64,000 nt of DNA from positions 1-64,000 of the forward strand of contig WQYC01000001.1 in NCBI GenBank assembly GCA_009781425.1. Direction: 5' to 3'. This DNA is from Oscillospiraceae bacterium. Its GTDB lineage: Bacteria > Bacillota > Clostridia > Oscillospirales > Ruminococcaceae. Shown in pieces: positions 7,723 through 15,860 of this stretch. Every line of letters starts with the position of its first letter. The stretch's first letter is position 1. Below the pieces are notes generated by a model. That model saw only the letters and a program-made list of their open reading frames with translations, ran no database searches and was not told the origin of the DNA. Position numbers and translations under genes: made by a program.

Positions 7723-9984
7723 TCAGTTTACAGCCAACGCGTCGCTGTAGAGTTGTTTTTCGTATTCCTCAATCGGCATCGGTCTCGCGAAGTAGAAGCC
7801 CTGCGCCATATCGCACTTTAAGTCGCTGAGCAGATTAACCTGCTCTATGGTTTCGATTCCCTCGCAGATTGTCTTCATTTGAAGCGACATCGCAAGATTA
7901 ATCACGTGATGAATAATGTTATTTGCGCGCTCGTTATGAGTGTCTGAGAGGAACGAGCGGTCGATTTTAAGTACGTCAACGGGCAGGTTTTTGAGCATAT
8001 TGAGAGACGAGTAGCCCGTGCCGAAGTCGTCGATTGAAATATGGAAGCCGTAGTTTTTGAGCTCGTTGAACACGCGGGTGAGAATATCTAAGTTTTCAAA
8101 AGCAACGCTCTCTGTAATTTCAATTTCAAAGTACTTAGTCGGGACATTGTATTTGTTGCAAATTTCATATAATTCGCGCACAAAGTCCGGTTCCTGCAGG
8201 TTCATACGTGACATATTTACAGAAATCGTTTTCATTTCGTAGTTGCGGTTCATCCACAGCTTCTGCTGCTTGCAGACTTCTTCAAAAACGAACTTGTCTA
8301 TTTTTGTGATGAAGCCGTTCCGCTCAAAAATCGGAATAAATCCGCCCGGCGGTATCATCTTGCCGTCTCTGAACCATCTTACGAGAGCCTCCGCGCCTAT
8401 TATCTGCGAGTGGTCGGTTAAGTTGTATTTAGGCTGGAGATAAACCTTGAATTCATTGCTTTCAAGGGCGTATTCCATGATGTTTTCTATGCGCTTTTCT
8501 TCGCGGATTTTAACAAGCATATTCTCGTCGAAGAAGGCAGAGGAGCTTTCGTTGCCGCCTTTAATAGTTTTGCGGGCGAGGTCGGCGCGGTCAATGATTG
8601 AGCGAATATCCATAGTCATGTCGTCAATTTTATAAACGCCGAACGACAGAATCAGTTTATATTCCTCGATTTGATAATATGTATCGTTTATAAATGTTTC
8701 AATGCGTCCAAAAATGTCAACATCGCTTGTGTACTTAATTAAAATGCAGAACGAGTCGGCACTTCTGCGAGAGTAAAACTCATCTTCATTTAGCCCTGCT
8801 TGAATCAAAGCCGCGAGCTTAATGAGTATTCTGCCGCCTTCTTCATAACCGAGGTGGTCATTAACTGTGCGGAATTTGTTAATATCCACTGAAATCATCG
8901 CATACGTGCTTGCTTCATCGTCTGCAGAATTATCAAACGCGTTTCTAACATCGGCAAGGAATTTCTCGAACGAAGGTCCTCCTGTGAGCGTATCAACATA
9001 TTTAAGACTGTCCCGTTCGGAAACAGCATCAAAGAACCTGTTCTTGGAAATCCAGTATTTAAAGCCGCCGAAGAGCCACCCGCCCAAAACAATCAGCATA
9101 AATACCATCGTAAACGTCGTTGACATTGTTAAAACATTGTCAGAGAAGGCGAGGATATCGCTTGAGCAAATCACGGTAATAATGACCCATTCGTTGAAGC
9201 CCACGGACTTATACGAAGCCGCATAATGCTCTTCATCAAAATCGAAGTTGAAAACGCCCTGCGAGCCTTCAACGGCAATATTTCTGAGGATAGCGGAGGC
9301 TGTGTCTGTAGTCGGGGTTATATCATCGAAAAACGAAATACCAGGGTCAAAGCCGAGAATATCAACGTTTGGTCTTAAAACAATTGCGCCTTCAAGGTTC
9401 ATTATGTAGCTCGACGCGATTCCGCCGAGAGTTTCAGAATAGATTGCTTCAATTAAGGCTTCGGTGTCATAAACGCCCGTCAGAACGCCCGTGAGCTCCC
9501 CGCCCGTGTAAACCGGAACAGCAAATATATTTACTCTTGTGTTGGTGTATTCGTCAACAATTATGCTCGAAATGTTCGCTTTTCCCTCTTGGATTGCATA
9601 CTGGAAGTAATCGCGCCTGTTTAAAAATGCGTGACCGTGATAGGCGGAAAGCGCGCCCCCCTCAAGGTTTATGTATCGCAAGTCGCTGAACGCGCTTGCG
9701 TTTGCTGTTTGAACAAGGATTCTCATCTGCTCCTCTTCGGAAATAGCGTCAAATCCCGCGAAACGATATGTATAATTTTTTACCGAGGTGAAAAGCTCGT
9801 TGAGCTTCATGGAAATAGAATTTGCCGCCTCGAAAGCAATTTCGTCAAAATAGACAAGATTGTCAGCTTCGATAGCGCTTCTGACGTTGTTTATATAAAA
9901 AATGCAGGCGAAAACAACTGCAATCGCAACAATTCCAAGAACTAATGTGTATTTGACTTTGGATTTATAAATGCCGCCCACCAT
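7723..9984 (-). CDS. Membrane c-di-GMP phosphodiesterase (dCache-degenerate GGDEF-EAL)
   Basis: A 753-residue signalling protein. A transmembrane helix near residues 10-30 is followed by an extracytoplasmic dCache-like sensor (about 35-275, including NRRDYFQYAIQEGKANIS and RVNIFAVPVYTGGELTGVLTG as separate landmarks), a second helix, a GGDEF domain (about 320-480) and an EAL domain (about 500-750). The GGDEF signature is replaced by RRSADSF, so cyclase activity is unlikely. The EAL domain has AEALVRW, EITES and DDFGTGYSSL, as in active phosphodiesterases that hydrolyse c-di-GMP to pGpG. The ATG at 9984 is preferred over a GTG two codons upstream because GGGAG lies 7 bases before it. It has its own promoter. 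Confidence 0.9.
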   Translation of the reverse strand: MVGGIYKSKVKYTLVLGIVAIAVVFACIFYINNVRSAIEADNLVYFDEIAFEAANSISMKLNELFTSVKNYTYRFAGFDAISEEEQMRILVQTANASAFSDLRYINLEGGALSAYHGHAFLNRRDYFQYAIQEGKANISSIIVDEYTNTRVNIFAVPVYTGGELTGVLTGVYDTEALIEAIYSETLGGIASSYIMNLEGAIVLRPNVDILGFDPGISFFDDITPTTDTASAILRNIAVEGSQGVFNFDFDEEHYAASYKSVGFNEWVIITVICSSDILAFSDNVLTMSTTFTMVFMLIVLGGWLFGGFKYWISKNRFFDAVSERDSLKYVDTLTGGPSFEKFLADVRNAFDNSADDEASTYAMISVDINKFRTVNDHLGYEEGGRILIKLAALIQAGLNEDEFYSRRSADSFCILIKYTSDVDIFGRIETFINDTYYQIEEYKLILSFGVYKIDDMTMDIRSIIDRADLARKTIKGGNESSSAFFDENMLVKIREEKRIENIMEYALESNEFKVYLQPKYNLTDHSQIIGAEALVRWFRDGKMIPPGGFIPIFERNGFITKIDKFVFEEVCKQQKLWMNRNYEMKTISVNMSRMNLQEPDFVRELYEICNKYNVPTKYFEIEITESVAFENLDILTRVFNELKNYGFHISIDDFGTGYSSLNMLKNLPVDVLKIDRSFLSDTHNERANNIIHHVINLAMSLQMKTICEGIETIEQVNLLSDLKCDMAQGFYFARPMPIEEYEKQLYSDALAVN

Positions 9985-10019
9985 ATACACTCCCTTTTCA
10001 ACAAATCATTAATAATTAC

Positions 10020-10048
10020 ATTATACACTATGCTTTTTTAAATTGCAA
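10020..10048 (-). promoter_or_regulatory. Promoter of the EAL gene
   Basis: On the minus strand TTGCAA (10043-10048), 17 bases, TATAAT (10020-10025), with the ATG about 36 bases downstream. Confidence 0.75.
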
Positions 10049-10141
10049 TAGTTTTATCGAATATTTTACATTTATTATGAAATAAATATGCTAAAGGTAT
10101 AGATTTTGCACAACTGTTTTTATGGAATAGTTACACTTATC

Positions 10142-10170
10142 AAGCCGCCGGTATAAACCGACGGCTTTTT
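10142..10170. terminator. Intrinsic terminator hairpin after the DUF1540 gene
   Basis: AAGCCGCCGG and CCGACGGCTT can pair around TATAAA with one mismatch. The T-run (TTTTT) is on the plus strand, but the nearest gene reading into it is the minus-strand DUF1540 gene 30 bases away, so its effective direction is uncertain. The remaining 10049-10141 sequence is AT-rich and holds nothing else I can identify. Confidence 0.5.
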
Positions 10171-10201
10171 CGACATTTTTAAATGATTTTCAGCTTTTTA
10201 T

Positions 10202-10369
10202 TTAGCGGCGTTCCTTGAAGGATTGGCAGTCGGTGCACTCGTTTTGGCTGGGGTGATTTTCGTGAGTTCCGACTTGGATTTTCTTCAGCGCGCAGTATTC
10301 TTCGTCACTGCAGTGATTTGCACAGTTATAGATTGTGCAGGCGATTGCCTTATTTACATATTCTGCCAT
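10202..10369 (-). CDS. DUF1540 small cysteine-rich protein
   Basis: A 55-residue protein translated from the minus strand, with ATG at 10367-10369 and GGAGAA 5 bases upstream. It reads MAEYVNKAIACTIYNCANHC at the start and ends with NECTDCQSFKERR. The pattern of paired cysteines (CTIYNCANHC, YCALKKIQV, CTDC) fits the DUF1540 family of short, probably metal-binding proteins common in Clostridia and Bacilli. Its role is unknown. A double GC-rich hairpin lies immediately upstream of the ribosome site and a terminator-like hairpin follows. Confidence 0.85.
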   Translation of the reverse strand: MAEYVNKAIACTIYNCANHCSDEEYCALKKIQVGTHENHPSQNECTDCQSFKERR

Positions 10370-10382
10370 TTTAATTCTCCTT

Positions 10383-10421
10383 GGCGGCGTGTCGCCGCTG
10401 ACAATTCGCCGCTTCGCGGCG
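10383..10421. repeat. Tandem GC-rich double hairpin
   Basis: Two adjacent hairpins: GCGGCG-TGT-CGCCGC (10384-10398) and CGCCGC-TTC-GCGGCG (10407-10421), separated by TGACAATT. They lie between the HAD phosphatase stop and the DUF1540 ribosome site. The arrangement looks like a dispersed intergenic repeat, but this is the only copy in the window. Confidence 0.6.
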
Positions 10422-10451
10422 TTGTATTTATTTTAAGCAGAATCAACAGAT

Positions 10452-11114
10452 TTATGCGTTTAAAATAATATCGCAGGCTTGCAGAAGGTTTTCGGCTATG
10501 TAATCCGCGCCGTATTCCTCAAATTCTTCGCGGCTTCCGAAGCCGGAGAGCACAGCGATTGACGCGACGCCTGTGTCCTTCGCGCCCACGATGTCATAAA
10601 ACCTGTCGCCGACCATGACTGCGCGTGAAAGTGCGTCACCGCTGATACCGAGAGTATCGAGCGCGTGCTGAATTATTTCATTCTTTTCGTGCCGCCCGCC
10701 CGAATCCATTGAAGCCGCCGAAATAAACTTAAAATGCTTCAGCAAGCCAAAATGCTCCATAAGCTTCACGGCCATTTCTTCGGGCTTTGAAGTCGCCATT
10801 GCAATTATTTTACCTGCCGCCGAAAGCCGTTCGAGAAGCTCCTCCGCTCCCGCGATTAATTCATTTTCATATAAACCTTTCGGCATATATCTTTCACGGT
10901 AAAGTTCTAAAGCGCGCTCGGCTTCCGTTTCGGTGAAGCCGACGTTCTGCATGAAGCCTGTCCTCAGCGGAGGTCCGATGAACTTAGGTATCAGCGAATC
11001 GGGGACGAGCGGCTTGCCCATCTTTTCCATTGCGTAGTTAATTGAGTTTGTTATGCCTTCGACGGGGTTCGTGAGCGTGCCGTCTAAGTCTAAAAGTACG
11101 TAGTCGAATTTCAC
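10452..11114 (-). CDS. HAD hydrolase, phosphoglycolate phosphatase-like
   Basis: A 220-residue cytoplasmic HAD enzyme with motif I DLDGTLTNP (nucleophile and acid Asp near residue 9), the PGP-like cap (GITNSINYAMEKMG), motif II ATSKP and motif IV VGDRFYDIVGAKDTG. This is the arrangement in Gph/PpaX/YjjG-type phosphatases that act on small phosphorylated metabolites. It lies downstream of a hypothetical gene and uridine phosphorylase; a nucleotide-related substrate is possible but not shown by sequence. Starts at ATG. Confidence 0.85.
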   Translation of the reverse strand: MKFDYVLLDLDGTLTNPVEGITNSINYAMEKMGKPLVPDSLIPKFIGPPLRTGFMQNVGFTETEAERALELYRERYMPKGLYENELIAGAEELLERLSAAGKIIAMATSKPEEMAVKLMEHFGLLKHFKFISAASMDSGGRHEKNEIIQHALDTLGISGDALSRAVMVGDRFYDIVGAKDTGVASIAVLSGFGSREEFEEYGADYIAENLLQACDIILNA

Positions 11115-11156
11115 TTTATTTTCCCTTCATGCATAAATATTTTATAAGTATCGGCG

Positions 11157-11615
11157 TCAACTGCACAGAATTTTTAAAGCCTTTACGGTTTCCGCACCGT
11201 ATACATTTTCAATAATGTAATGCTTATCATCATTTATGGGGATTTCGTCACTTGTAAAAACCCCATAACCTCCGACAGACAAAGCAACAACTATGAAAGA
11301 TTCTGCATTTTCTGTTATTTCTATAGTTTCATCGTTTTTTATGGGTATTACTTTCTTGTTCAGTCCTTGAAGCTTCAAAGGAAAGCCGGCGTCATCAAAG
11401 TCAAGTTTATAAGCGGGGATAAAAGTATTATTTTTATTCCACGGAAAAAAACTCACTAAGCTAAGCTTTGTCTTCATATTGGCTTTCAAATTCTTTGCGC
11501 CGATATATTCATTGAATTCATTTAAGTTTTGGTTAAGTATAATGAAGTAATCATTGTGCCGTTCAAGTCTCCAGTTTTCCTTCTTCCTTGTGATTTTAAT
11601 TTTTACTGATAGCAT
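11157..11615 (-). CDS. Uncharacterised 152-residue protein
   Basis: I do not recognise this protein. It opens MLSVKIKITRKKENWRLERH and is rich in alternating hydrophobic and polar residues suggestive of beta strands, with no signal peptide and no catalytic motif. It starts at ATG after AAAGAGGATG and lies 29 bases downstream of uridine phosphorylase on the same strand, so it is likely co-transcribed. It is more AT-rich than its neighbours, which might reflect later acquisition. Confidence 0.7.
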   Translation of the reverse strand: MLSVKIKITRKKENWRLERHNDYFIILNQNLNEFNEYIGAKNLKANMKTKLSLVSFFPWNKNNTFIPAYKLDFDDAGFPLKLQGLNKKVIPIKNDETIEITENAESFIVVALSVGGYGVFTSDEIPINDDKHYIIENVYGAETVKALKILCS

Positions 11616-11644
11616 AAATACATCCTCTTTAATAACTATTGATG

Positions 11645-12430
11645 TTATTTCTTATCCGCCTTAATCAATCTTCTTACTGCGCCGATTGCGCACATGATTG
11701 CGCGCTCTGTGTCTTTTGTGACAGTATCGGGAAGCCCCGCTTTAGTACGCTCGACGTTCCAAATCGCGAGCATAACCCCACCCGCACGGACTCTGCGGGT
11801 CAGCGCGACAGAAAAAACAGTCGCTGCTTCCATTTCCGAGGTCAGACAGCCGGATTTAATGTAGCTTTCCCAGCGTTTTTCGAGCCAATCACCGACAGGC
11901 ATTGTTTCGGGCGCGACCTCTCCGTAGAAGCTGTCCTTACTCTGCACAACGCCCACGTGAAACCGCTTGCCGTCCTCGTCTTCCGAGAGAACAGCGGCTT
12001 CCTCCGCAAGTGCCTTCGTGACCTCAAAGTCAGCAACTGCGGGATAATCGGGCGTTAAATACTCGCGGCTTGTCCCGTCTCCACGAATAGCCGCCTGCGC
12101 AACCACTAAATCGCCGCCCATGACCTTCATGTCCATACCACCGCTTGTACCTACTCTTATAAAGGTATGTGCGCCGCACTTAATAAGCTCTTCCACCGCA
12201 ATTGCCGCAGAAGGCCCGCCGATACCTGTTGAGCAGACGCTAACCTTTACGCCGTCTAAGTAACCTGTAAAGACGTTGTATTCACGATTATAAGCGACTT
12301 GCTCCGCGTTGTCTAACTTCGCCGCTATTTTCGGTACGCGCCCGGGGTCACCCGGAAGAATAACATAACCGCCGATTTGTTCACTATTCGTCTTGATATG
12401 AAATTGCAGGTCTCCGCTCATGATTCCCAT
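11645..12430 (-). CDS. udp: Uridine phosphorylase
   Basis: Catalyses reversible phosphorolysis of uridine to uracil and ribose-1-phosphate in the cytoplasm. The 261-residue protein has the phosphate-binding PGDPGRVPKIA near the N-terminus, STGIGGPSAAIAVEEL, the RVGTSGG loop and the late SEMEAAT segment that contacts ribose, as in Udp/DeoD-family nucleoside phosphorylases. The order and wording of these motifs are closest to uridine phosphorylase, but a related pyrimidine or purine specificity cannot be excluded. The ATG follows AAAGGA. It is 5 bases downstream of a membrane protein gene and probably in the same operon. Confidence 0.88.
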   Translation of the reverse strand: MGIMSGDLQFHIKTNSEQIGGYVILPGDPGRVPKIAAKLDNAEQVAYNREYNVFTGYLDGVKVSVCSTGIGGPSAAIAVEELIKCGAHTFIRVGTSGGMDMKVMGGDLVVAQAAIRGDGTSREYLTPDYPAVADFEVTKALAEEAAVLSEDEDGKRFHVGVVQSKDSFYGEVAPETMPVGDWLEKRWESYIKSGCLTSEMEAATVFSVALTRRVRAGGVMLAIWNVERTKAGLPDTVTKDTERAIMCAIGAVRRLIKADKK

Positions 12431-12435
12431 AATTT

Positions 12436-12867
12436 TCAGTCCTTTCGCTTTTCAAGTATAGACGGCGCGGGTGCGTTGAGCTTTTCGCGGCGATTTTCGA
12501 TTCTGCCTGTGATATAATGCGGATTAATTACAAAAACGTAGATAACCGCAAGAATAGTCATGAAAATCTGCGGCATATACGTAAATGAATACGCGTGCTC
12601 CGAAAAAACCGCATGGATATAAAGCGTCAGAGCCGTCCCCGCAATCGCGCAGGCAGCGGCGAGCTTCGCTTTATCAAGCATTATTAAAAAGCATGGTGCA
12701 AAATACCCGACTGCCGCCGCAATGAGCCACACGCGGAGCGCGTGGTGTGAGGCGATTCCCAATTCGCTGTTCATGATGAAAAGCGGCGCGATAACGCCGA
12801 GAAAAACACCGCACACCGAGGTTATGAGCAGGATTATAATCCGAATAATTTTTTTTGCAAATTTCAT
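12436..12867 (-). CDS. Small four-helix membrane protein of unknown function
   Basis: A 143-residue protein with four hydrophobic segments (about residues 5-32, 42-64, 68-90 and 97-116) and a charged C-terminal tail (GRIENRREKLNAP). The N-terminus starts MKFAKKIIRI, suggesting an inside orientation. No transporter or enzyme motif is visible. It lies between the dockerin-like secreted protein gene and udp, all on the minus strand, with short gaps, so a shared transcript from the promoter at 13535 is likely. Confidence 0.75.
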   Translation of the reverse strand: MKFAKKIIRIIILLITSVCGVFLGVIAPLFIMNSELGIASHHALRVWLIAAAVGYFAPCFLIMLDKAKLAAACAIAGTALTLYIHAVFSEHAYSFTYMPQIFMTILAVIYVFVINPHYITGRIENRREKLNAPAPSILEKRKD

Positions 12868-12885
12868 TTATATTATCTTTAGGCT

Positions 12886-13503
12886 TTAGGAAACGCCTGC
12901 TACGAGTCTTAAAACTAAAATCGCGTCTGCTGTCGTGATTTCGCCGTCGCCGTTTAAGTCATACTTTTCTGTTTGCTCGGCTGTAAGCTCAATCATTCCC
13001 GCTGCCGCTCTGAGAATAGTTAACGCATCAGCGGTTGTAAAATCTTCAGCTGCAGCTTCTTCCGGCTCTTCTGCTTCTGCTTCAGGCGCAGGAGCAGAGG
13101 TCACCCATGTGTCAAGGTAAACCTTTGTGATTTTTGCGGCGTTACCCGCGCCCCAAGCGGCAAAAGCGATGTGCGGCTCTGAAAGCCCGCGTATATCGAA
13201 AATAATTATCCCGTCTTTGTCGGTGATTCGCGCATTGTCGGGGTTATATTCTGTCCAGTTCATAGCCCAGTATGAAAATCTGAAGCCGTCAGTGAGCGTT
13301 CCAGTGTATTCAACCACGACTCTTTCAGCATTTTTAACTGTACCGGCAGGAATATCGCCCTCGGGTGTTTCTCTCCAGTAATTCCACTCGTCGTTCGCGA
13401 AAGGCCCTTTAAGTTCGTAGGGAAAGGTTGACGCCGAAGCAGTGATTGTAAGCGAGAAAATAAAAGTTAATGCCAGAACTGAAGAAATAATCCGTTTTTT
13501 CAT
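12886..13503 (-). CDS. Secreted protein with C-terminal dockerin-like module
   Basis: A 205-residue protein with a signal peptide (MKKRIISSVLALTFIFSLTI, cleavage after ASAS). The middle (about 25-135) is a beta-rich domain of unknown type with several tryptophans. An acidic linker (PAPEAEAEEPEEAAAED) leads to a C-terminal repeat pair: ADALTILRAAAGM, and YDLNGDGEITTADAILVLR, the latter a canonical dockerin/EF-hand calcium loop. The first repeat has lost its calcium loop. Dockerins bind cohesins, but no cohesin or scaffoldin is in the window. A related degenerate module ends the protein at 47809-48726. The ATG follows AGGAGGG. Confidence 0.8.
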   Translation of the reverse strand: MKKRIISSVLALTFIFSLTITASASTFPYELKGPFANDEWNYWRETPEGDIPAGTVKNAERVVVEYTGTLTDGFRFSYWAMNWTEYNPDNARITDKDGIIIFDIRGLSEPHIAFAAWGAGNAAKITKVYLDTWVTSAPAPEAEAEEPEEAAAEDFTTADALTILRAAAGMIELTAEQTEKYDLNGDGEITTADAILVLRLVAGVS

Positions 13504-13534
13504 GGGAAGTCCCTCCTAAATTTTAATTTTATTC

Positions 13535-13563
13535 AGTATAACATATTTTTGCAGAAAAAGCAA
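13535..13563 (-). promoter_or_regulatory. Promoter of the dockerin-like gene
   Basis: On the minus strand TTGCTT (13558-13563), 17 bases, TATACT (13535-13540), followed by AGGAGGG and the ATG about 32 bases downstream. Confidence 0.7.
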
Positions 13564-13566
13564 CAG

Positions 13567-14625
13567 CTACTCTAATAATTCTTCCAAAATCTTGTCAAAC
13601 GCTCTGTGCATACGCTTAAAATCCATTCCCTCGCTGTATATTTCCTCGATTTTAGTATGTGCGTCGTTCGACTGCGACATTGTTTTGATTGCCTTTTGCA
13701 AGAGCTCATCGAAAATACCGTTGTTGTAATTGATTTCATTTTCGTATTTATTAATCGCTGTGCTCAAGAATTCATCGAAATTAATTTTCTCGGCTTCTGC
13801 TTCAACCTCGTGATAACGGTTTGAGGTTATAAAGGCAGTGTCAAGCTCTGGGATATATAAATGCTCGGTATTCGTAGGGGAAAGCGGGCTTTTAAAGCTC
13901 ACTGTGTCAAAGCCATGCAGGCTTGCGTTCCTTTGCGCTGTATCGAGCATTTCTGTTATGCCCATTGCGCCTATGCCGTTCAGAATATAAGTCTTTTCTG
14001 CTTTCAGCGCGGAATTTACAAGACTTTTCACGCCTCTTGGCGTAATCGCCGTCGCGAAAAGCTTTCTGTCGCTTGCGCCCTGCCCTGCTTTCGCTTCGCC
14101 GAAAATCCGCAATATTTCAAGAATCCGCACGTTAAGCGCGGCGAAGTTCAACGCGTTCTCGTAAACCGCTTCGTTCAGACGGTAAATCTGATTCGCAGAG
14201 CTAAGATAGCCGTAAGCCCGTTTGTAAAGAGCCTTTTTCTCGGCAAGCAATTCAATGAGGCTGTTTTTGTTTTCTTTTATGTAAGCTTTGTCAAGAAATT
14301 CCGAGGCGTTGAAAATTTCGTCACACGCGGCGGGAAGCTGAGGGTCGGCTGGGTGCGGGGAGGTTCCGTCTACGACTGCGATTCCCGCGCCGAGAATGTT
14401 TATTCCGTCAATGCTGTTCGCGTCGTTTGAGCAGTGGAAATACTCGGCGGTGAACCCGCGCTTCTCAAAAATACCCGCGGTTTTCTTCATGAGCGTGCTC
14501 TTCCCTGTTCCCGAGCCGCCTTTTATGTAGATTTTTCTTTTTGTATCGCCGAGCGGCAGAATATTATCGTAGAAACTGAAAAAGCCCGACGGCGTATTCG
14601 CGCCTGCAAAATAATGTCGTGACAT
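13567..14625 (-). CDS. PRK06851-type P-loop ATPase
   Basis: A 352-residue cytoplasmic protein opening MSRHYFAGANTPSGFFSFYD, with Walker A GGSGTGKSTLMKK (about residues 36-48) and the HCSNDANSIDG segment typical of the uncharacterised PRK06851 ATPase family. The family carries two P-loop halves; here the second (LNGIGAMGITEMLD) has lost the canonical GKS/T, so only the N-terminal site is likely to bind ATP productively. Function of the family is unknown. Its Shine-Dalgarno GGAGGG lies in the 3' arm of the terminator hairpin that follows the upstream lipoprotein gene, so transcription and translation may be coupled in an unusual way. Confidence 0.8.
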   Translation of the reverse strand: MSRHYFAGANTPSGFFSFYDNILPLGDTKRKIYIKGGSGTGKSTLMKKTAGIFEKRGFTAEYFHCSNDANSIDGINILGAGIAVVDGTSPHPADPQLPAACDEIFNASEFLDKAYIKENKNSLIELLAEKKALYKRAYGYLSSANQIYRLNEAVYENALNFAALNVRILEILRIFGEAKAGQGASDRKLFATAITPRGVKSLVNSALKAEKTYILNGIGAMGITEMLDTAQRNASLHGFDTVSFKSPLSPTNTEHLYIPELDTAFITSNRYHEVEAEAEKINFDEFLSTAINKYENEINYNNGIFDELLQKAIKTMSQSNDAHTKIEEIYSEGMDFKRMHRAFDKILEELLE

Positions 14626-14626
14626 A

Positions 14627-14677
14627 AAAAAGCCCTCCGTGTTTAAGTATACCTTATAGTATATTAAACGCGGAGGG
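14627..14677 (-). terminator. Terminator hairpin overlapping the next gene's ribosome site
   Basis: On the minus strand the arms run from CCCTCCGCGTTTAAT to TTAAACACGGAGGG with a small central loop and are followed by CTTTTTT. It ends the lipoprotein transcript. The 3' arm contains GGAGGG, positioned 7 bases before the ATG at 14625, and the T-run abuts that ATG. Confidence 0.7.
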
Positions 14678-14687
14678 GTTTTAGGAA

Positions 14688-15857
14688 TTAATCTGAAAAA
14701 GGCGTATAGAGATTTAAAACCTCGCCTTTTTCAATTAAATCATAAATCATTTCAAGCGGAATTCTTTCAAAATAATACAAATAATTATTGAAAACTAAAT
14801 TCGTATCAATTGTGTTACTATAAAAATGACCCACTGTAAGCACTAAATTATCATCATTAATCCTTATTTTCATAAACTCGGGATATTCTACAATCATTCC
14901 GTTCGATTCATCAGAAAGGTCATAATAATACAGCGCACCACCCTGCGAACCGTCTCTCATACCTATTATCACAAGTACAATTTCGTCATCAAGCCAAAAT
15001 ACGCGTTTATTCTCGTGTTGACGATAAATATTAATACCCTCGAAATCTAACCATCTTTGGCGACCGTATCGCGTCTCGTCTTGAACCCAATCCGGATATA
15101 TTTCTACTTCCCCTCTTGCATATATGTACGCAACCCTCTCTCTGTTAGGTGAAACGGCATAGTCATTTGCCACAACACCGCTGGAACCATCATCGCGCAG
15201 AAATTTTAATCCTCCACCGCCCGGAACTAATGTGTGCCCGTTTGCGAGTAATATTTCCTGACTGTTCCATCTATCATCTATCTCTTCAACGATTTTCGCT
15301 TCACGATATGCAAGTGAGTCGTCATAAACACTGTAACCGAGGATATATGTTTGCTTTCCGGTACTAAGTACCTTGAAAGTCACAATCGCGAAATCAAGGT
15401 TCGGCGGAATCGGAGGCAGGAAATCAATATAATAGTCTGTTTTTAAAGCGTAATCCACACCAAATAAAAAATTGCCTTGATAAAAAACAACTTCATCGTC
15501 AATAACATCAAAGCCGCCGAAGCTGTAAACCTTTAAGTCGAAAATATCGGCATTGCCAAGAAATATCACCCGTTCCATTCGTTCGTCGCCGCCGTCAAAA
15601 TAAATAGGAATTCTGCCTTGCAGGTCTTCTTCAGTGAAATTATAAGCGAAGTCAATACGGAAGAGCGGAGGTTCATTCACCTCCGTGGAGGAGTGCTCAA
15701 AGGGCGGGGTGGTTTCGTGTTCATCTTGCGGGACGCTGAGGACAGTGTCCCCTACATTGGGTTCATCAATTTCAACAGCGGCGGGTATTTCCCCGCCGCA
15801 AGCCGAACCTATAAAAATAATAAATGCAAAAACTAAACACAAAAATGCTTTTTTCAT
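14688..15857 (-). CDS. Lipoprotein of unknown function
   Basis: A 389-residue exported protein with lipobox: MKKAFLCLVFAFIIFIGSAC ends at the acylated cysteine (GSAC). The rest is beta-rich (for example FLPPIPPNLDFAIVTFKV and KTYILGYSVYDDS), perhaps propeller-like, with no catalytic motif. The ATG at 15857 follows GAGGGA; a TTG one codon upstream is not needed. Residues about 34-46 (PNVGDTVLSVPQDEH) resemble the other lipoprotein at 1848-3308 and are encoded by the palindromic element. It starts immediately after the GH43 stop, so the two are co-transcribed; a link with sugar sensing or binding at the surface is possible but unproven. Confidence 0.78.
   Translation of the reverse strand: MKKAFLCLVFAFIIFIGSACGGEIPAAVEIDEPNVGDTVLSVPQDEHETTPPFEHSSTEVNEPPLFRIDFAYNFTEEDLQGRIPIYFDGGDERMERVIFLGNADIFDLKVYSFGGFDVIDDEVVFYQGNFLFGVDYALKTDYYIDFLPPIPPNLDFAIVTFKVLSTGKQTYILGYSVYDDSLAYREAKIVEEIDDRWNSQEILLANGHTLVPGGGGLKFLRDDGSSGVVANDYAVSPNRERVAYIYARGEVEIYPDWVQDETRYGRQRWLDFEGINIYRQHENKRVFWLDDEIVLVIIGMRDGSQGGALYYYDLSDESNGMIVEYPEFMKIRINDDNLVLTVGHFYSNTIDTNLVFNNYLYYFERIPLEMIYDLIEKGEVLNLYTPFSD
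15730..15755. repeat. 26-bp in-frame palindromic element, copy 3 (lipoprotein gene)
   Basis: The plus strand reads GGGACGCTG, loop AGGA, CAGTGTCCC, then CTAC, differing from copy 1 by one base. It is read in the gene as V-G-D-T-V-L-S-V-P, the same frame and orientation as in the other two genes. Confidence 0.8.
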
Positions 15858-15860
15858 CAA

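Noticed and set aside
1725-10165. Shared GGTRTAAACCGACGG sequence at 1726 and 10151
   Set aside because: A 15-base near-match in the xylA leader and in the hairpin after DUF1540. Only two copies, in different structural contexts; likely chance.
13873-13896. GTAGGGG with imperfect AAAGC/GCTTT arms in the PRK06851-type gene
   Set aside because: The arms are short and lack the second end; it does not fit the palindrome family.
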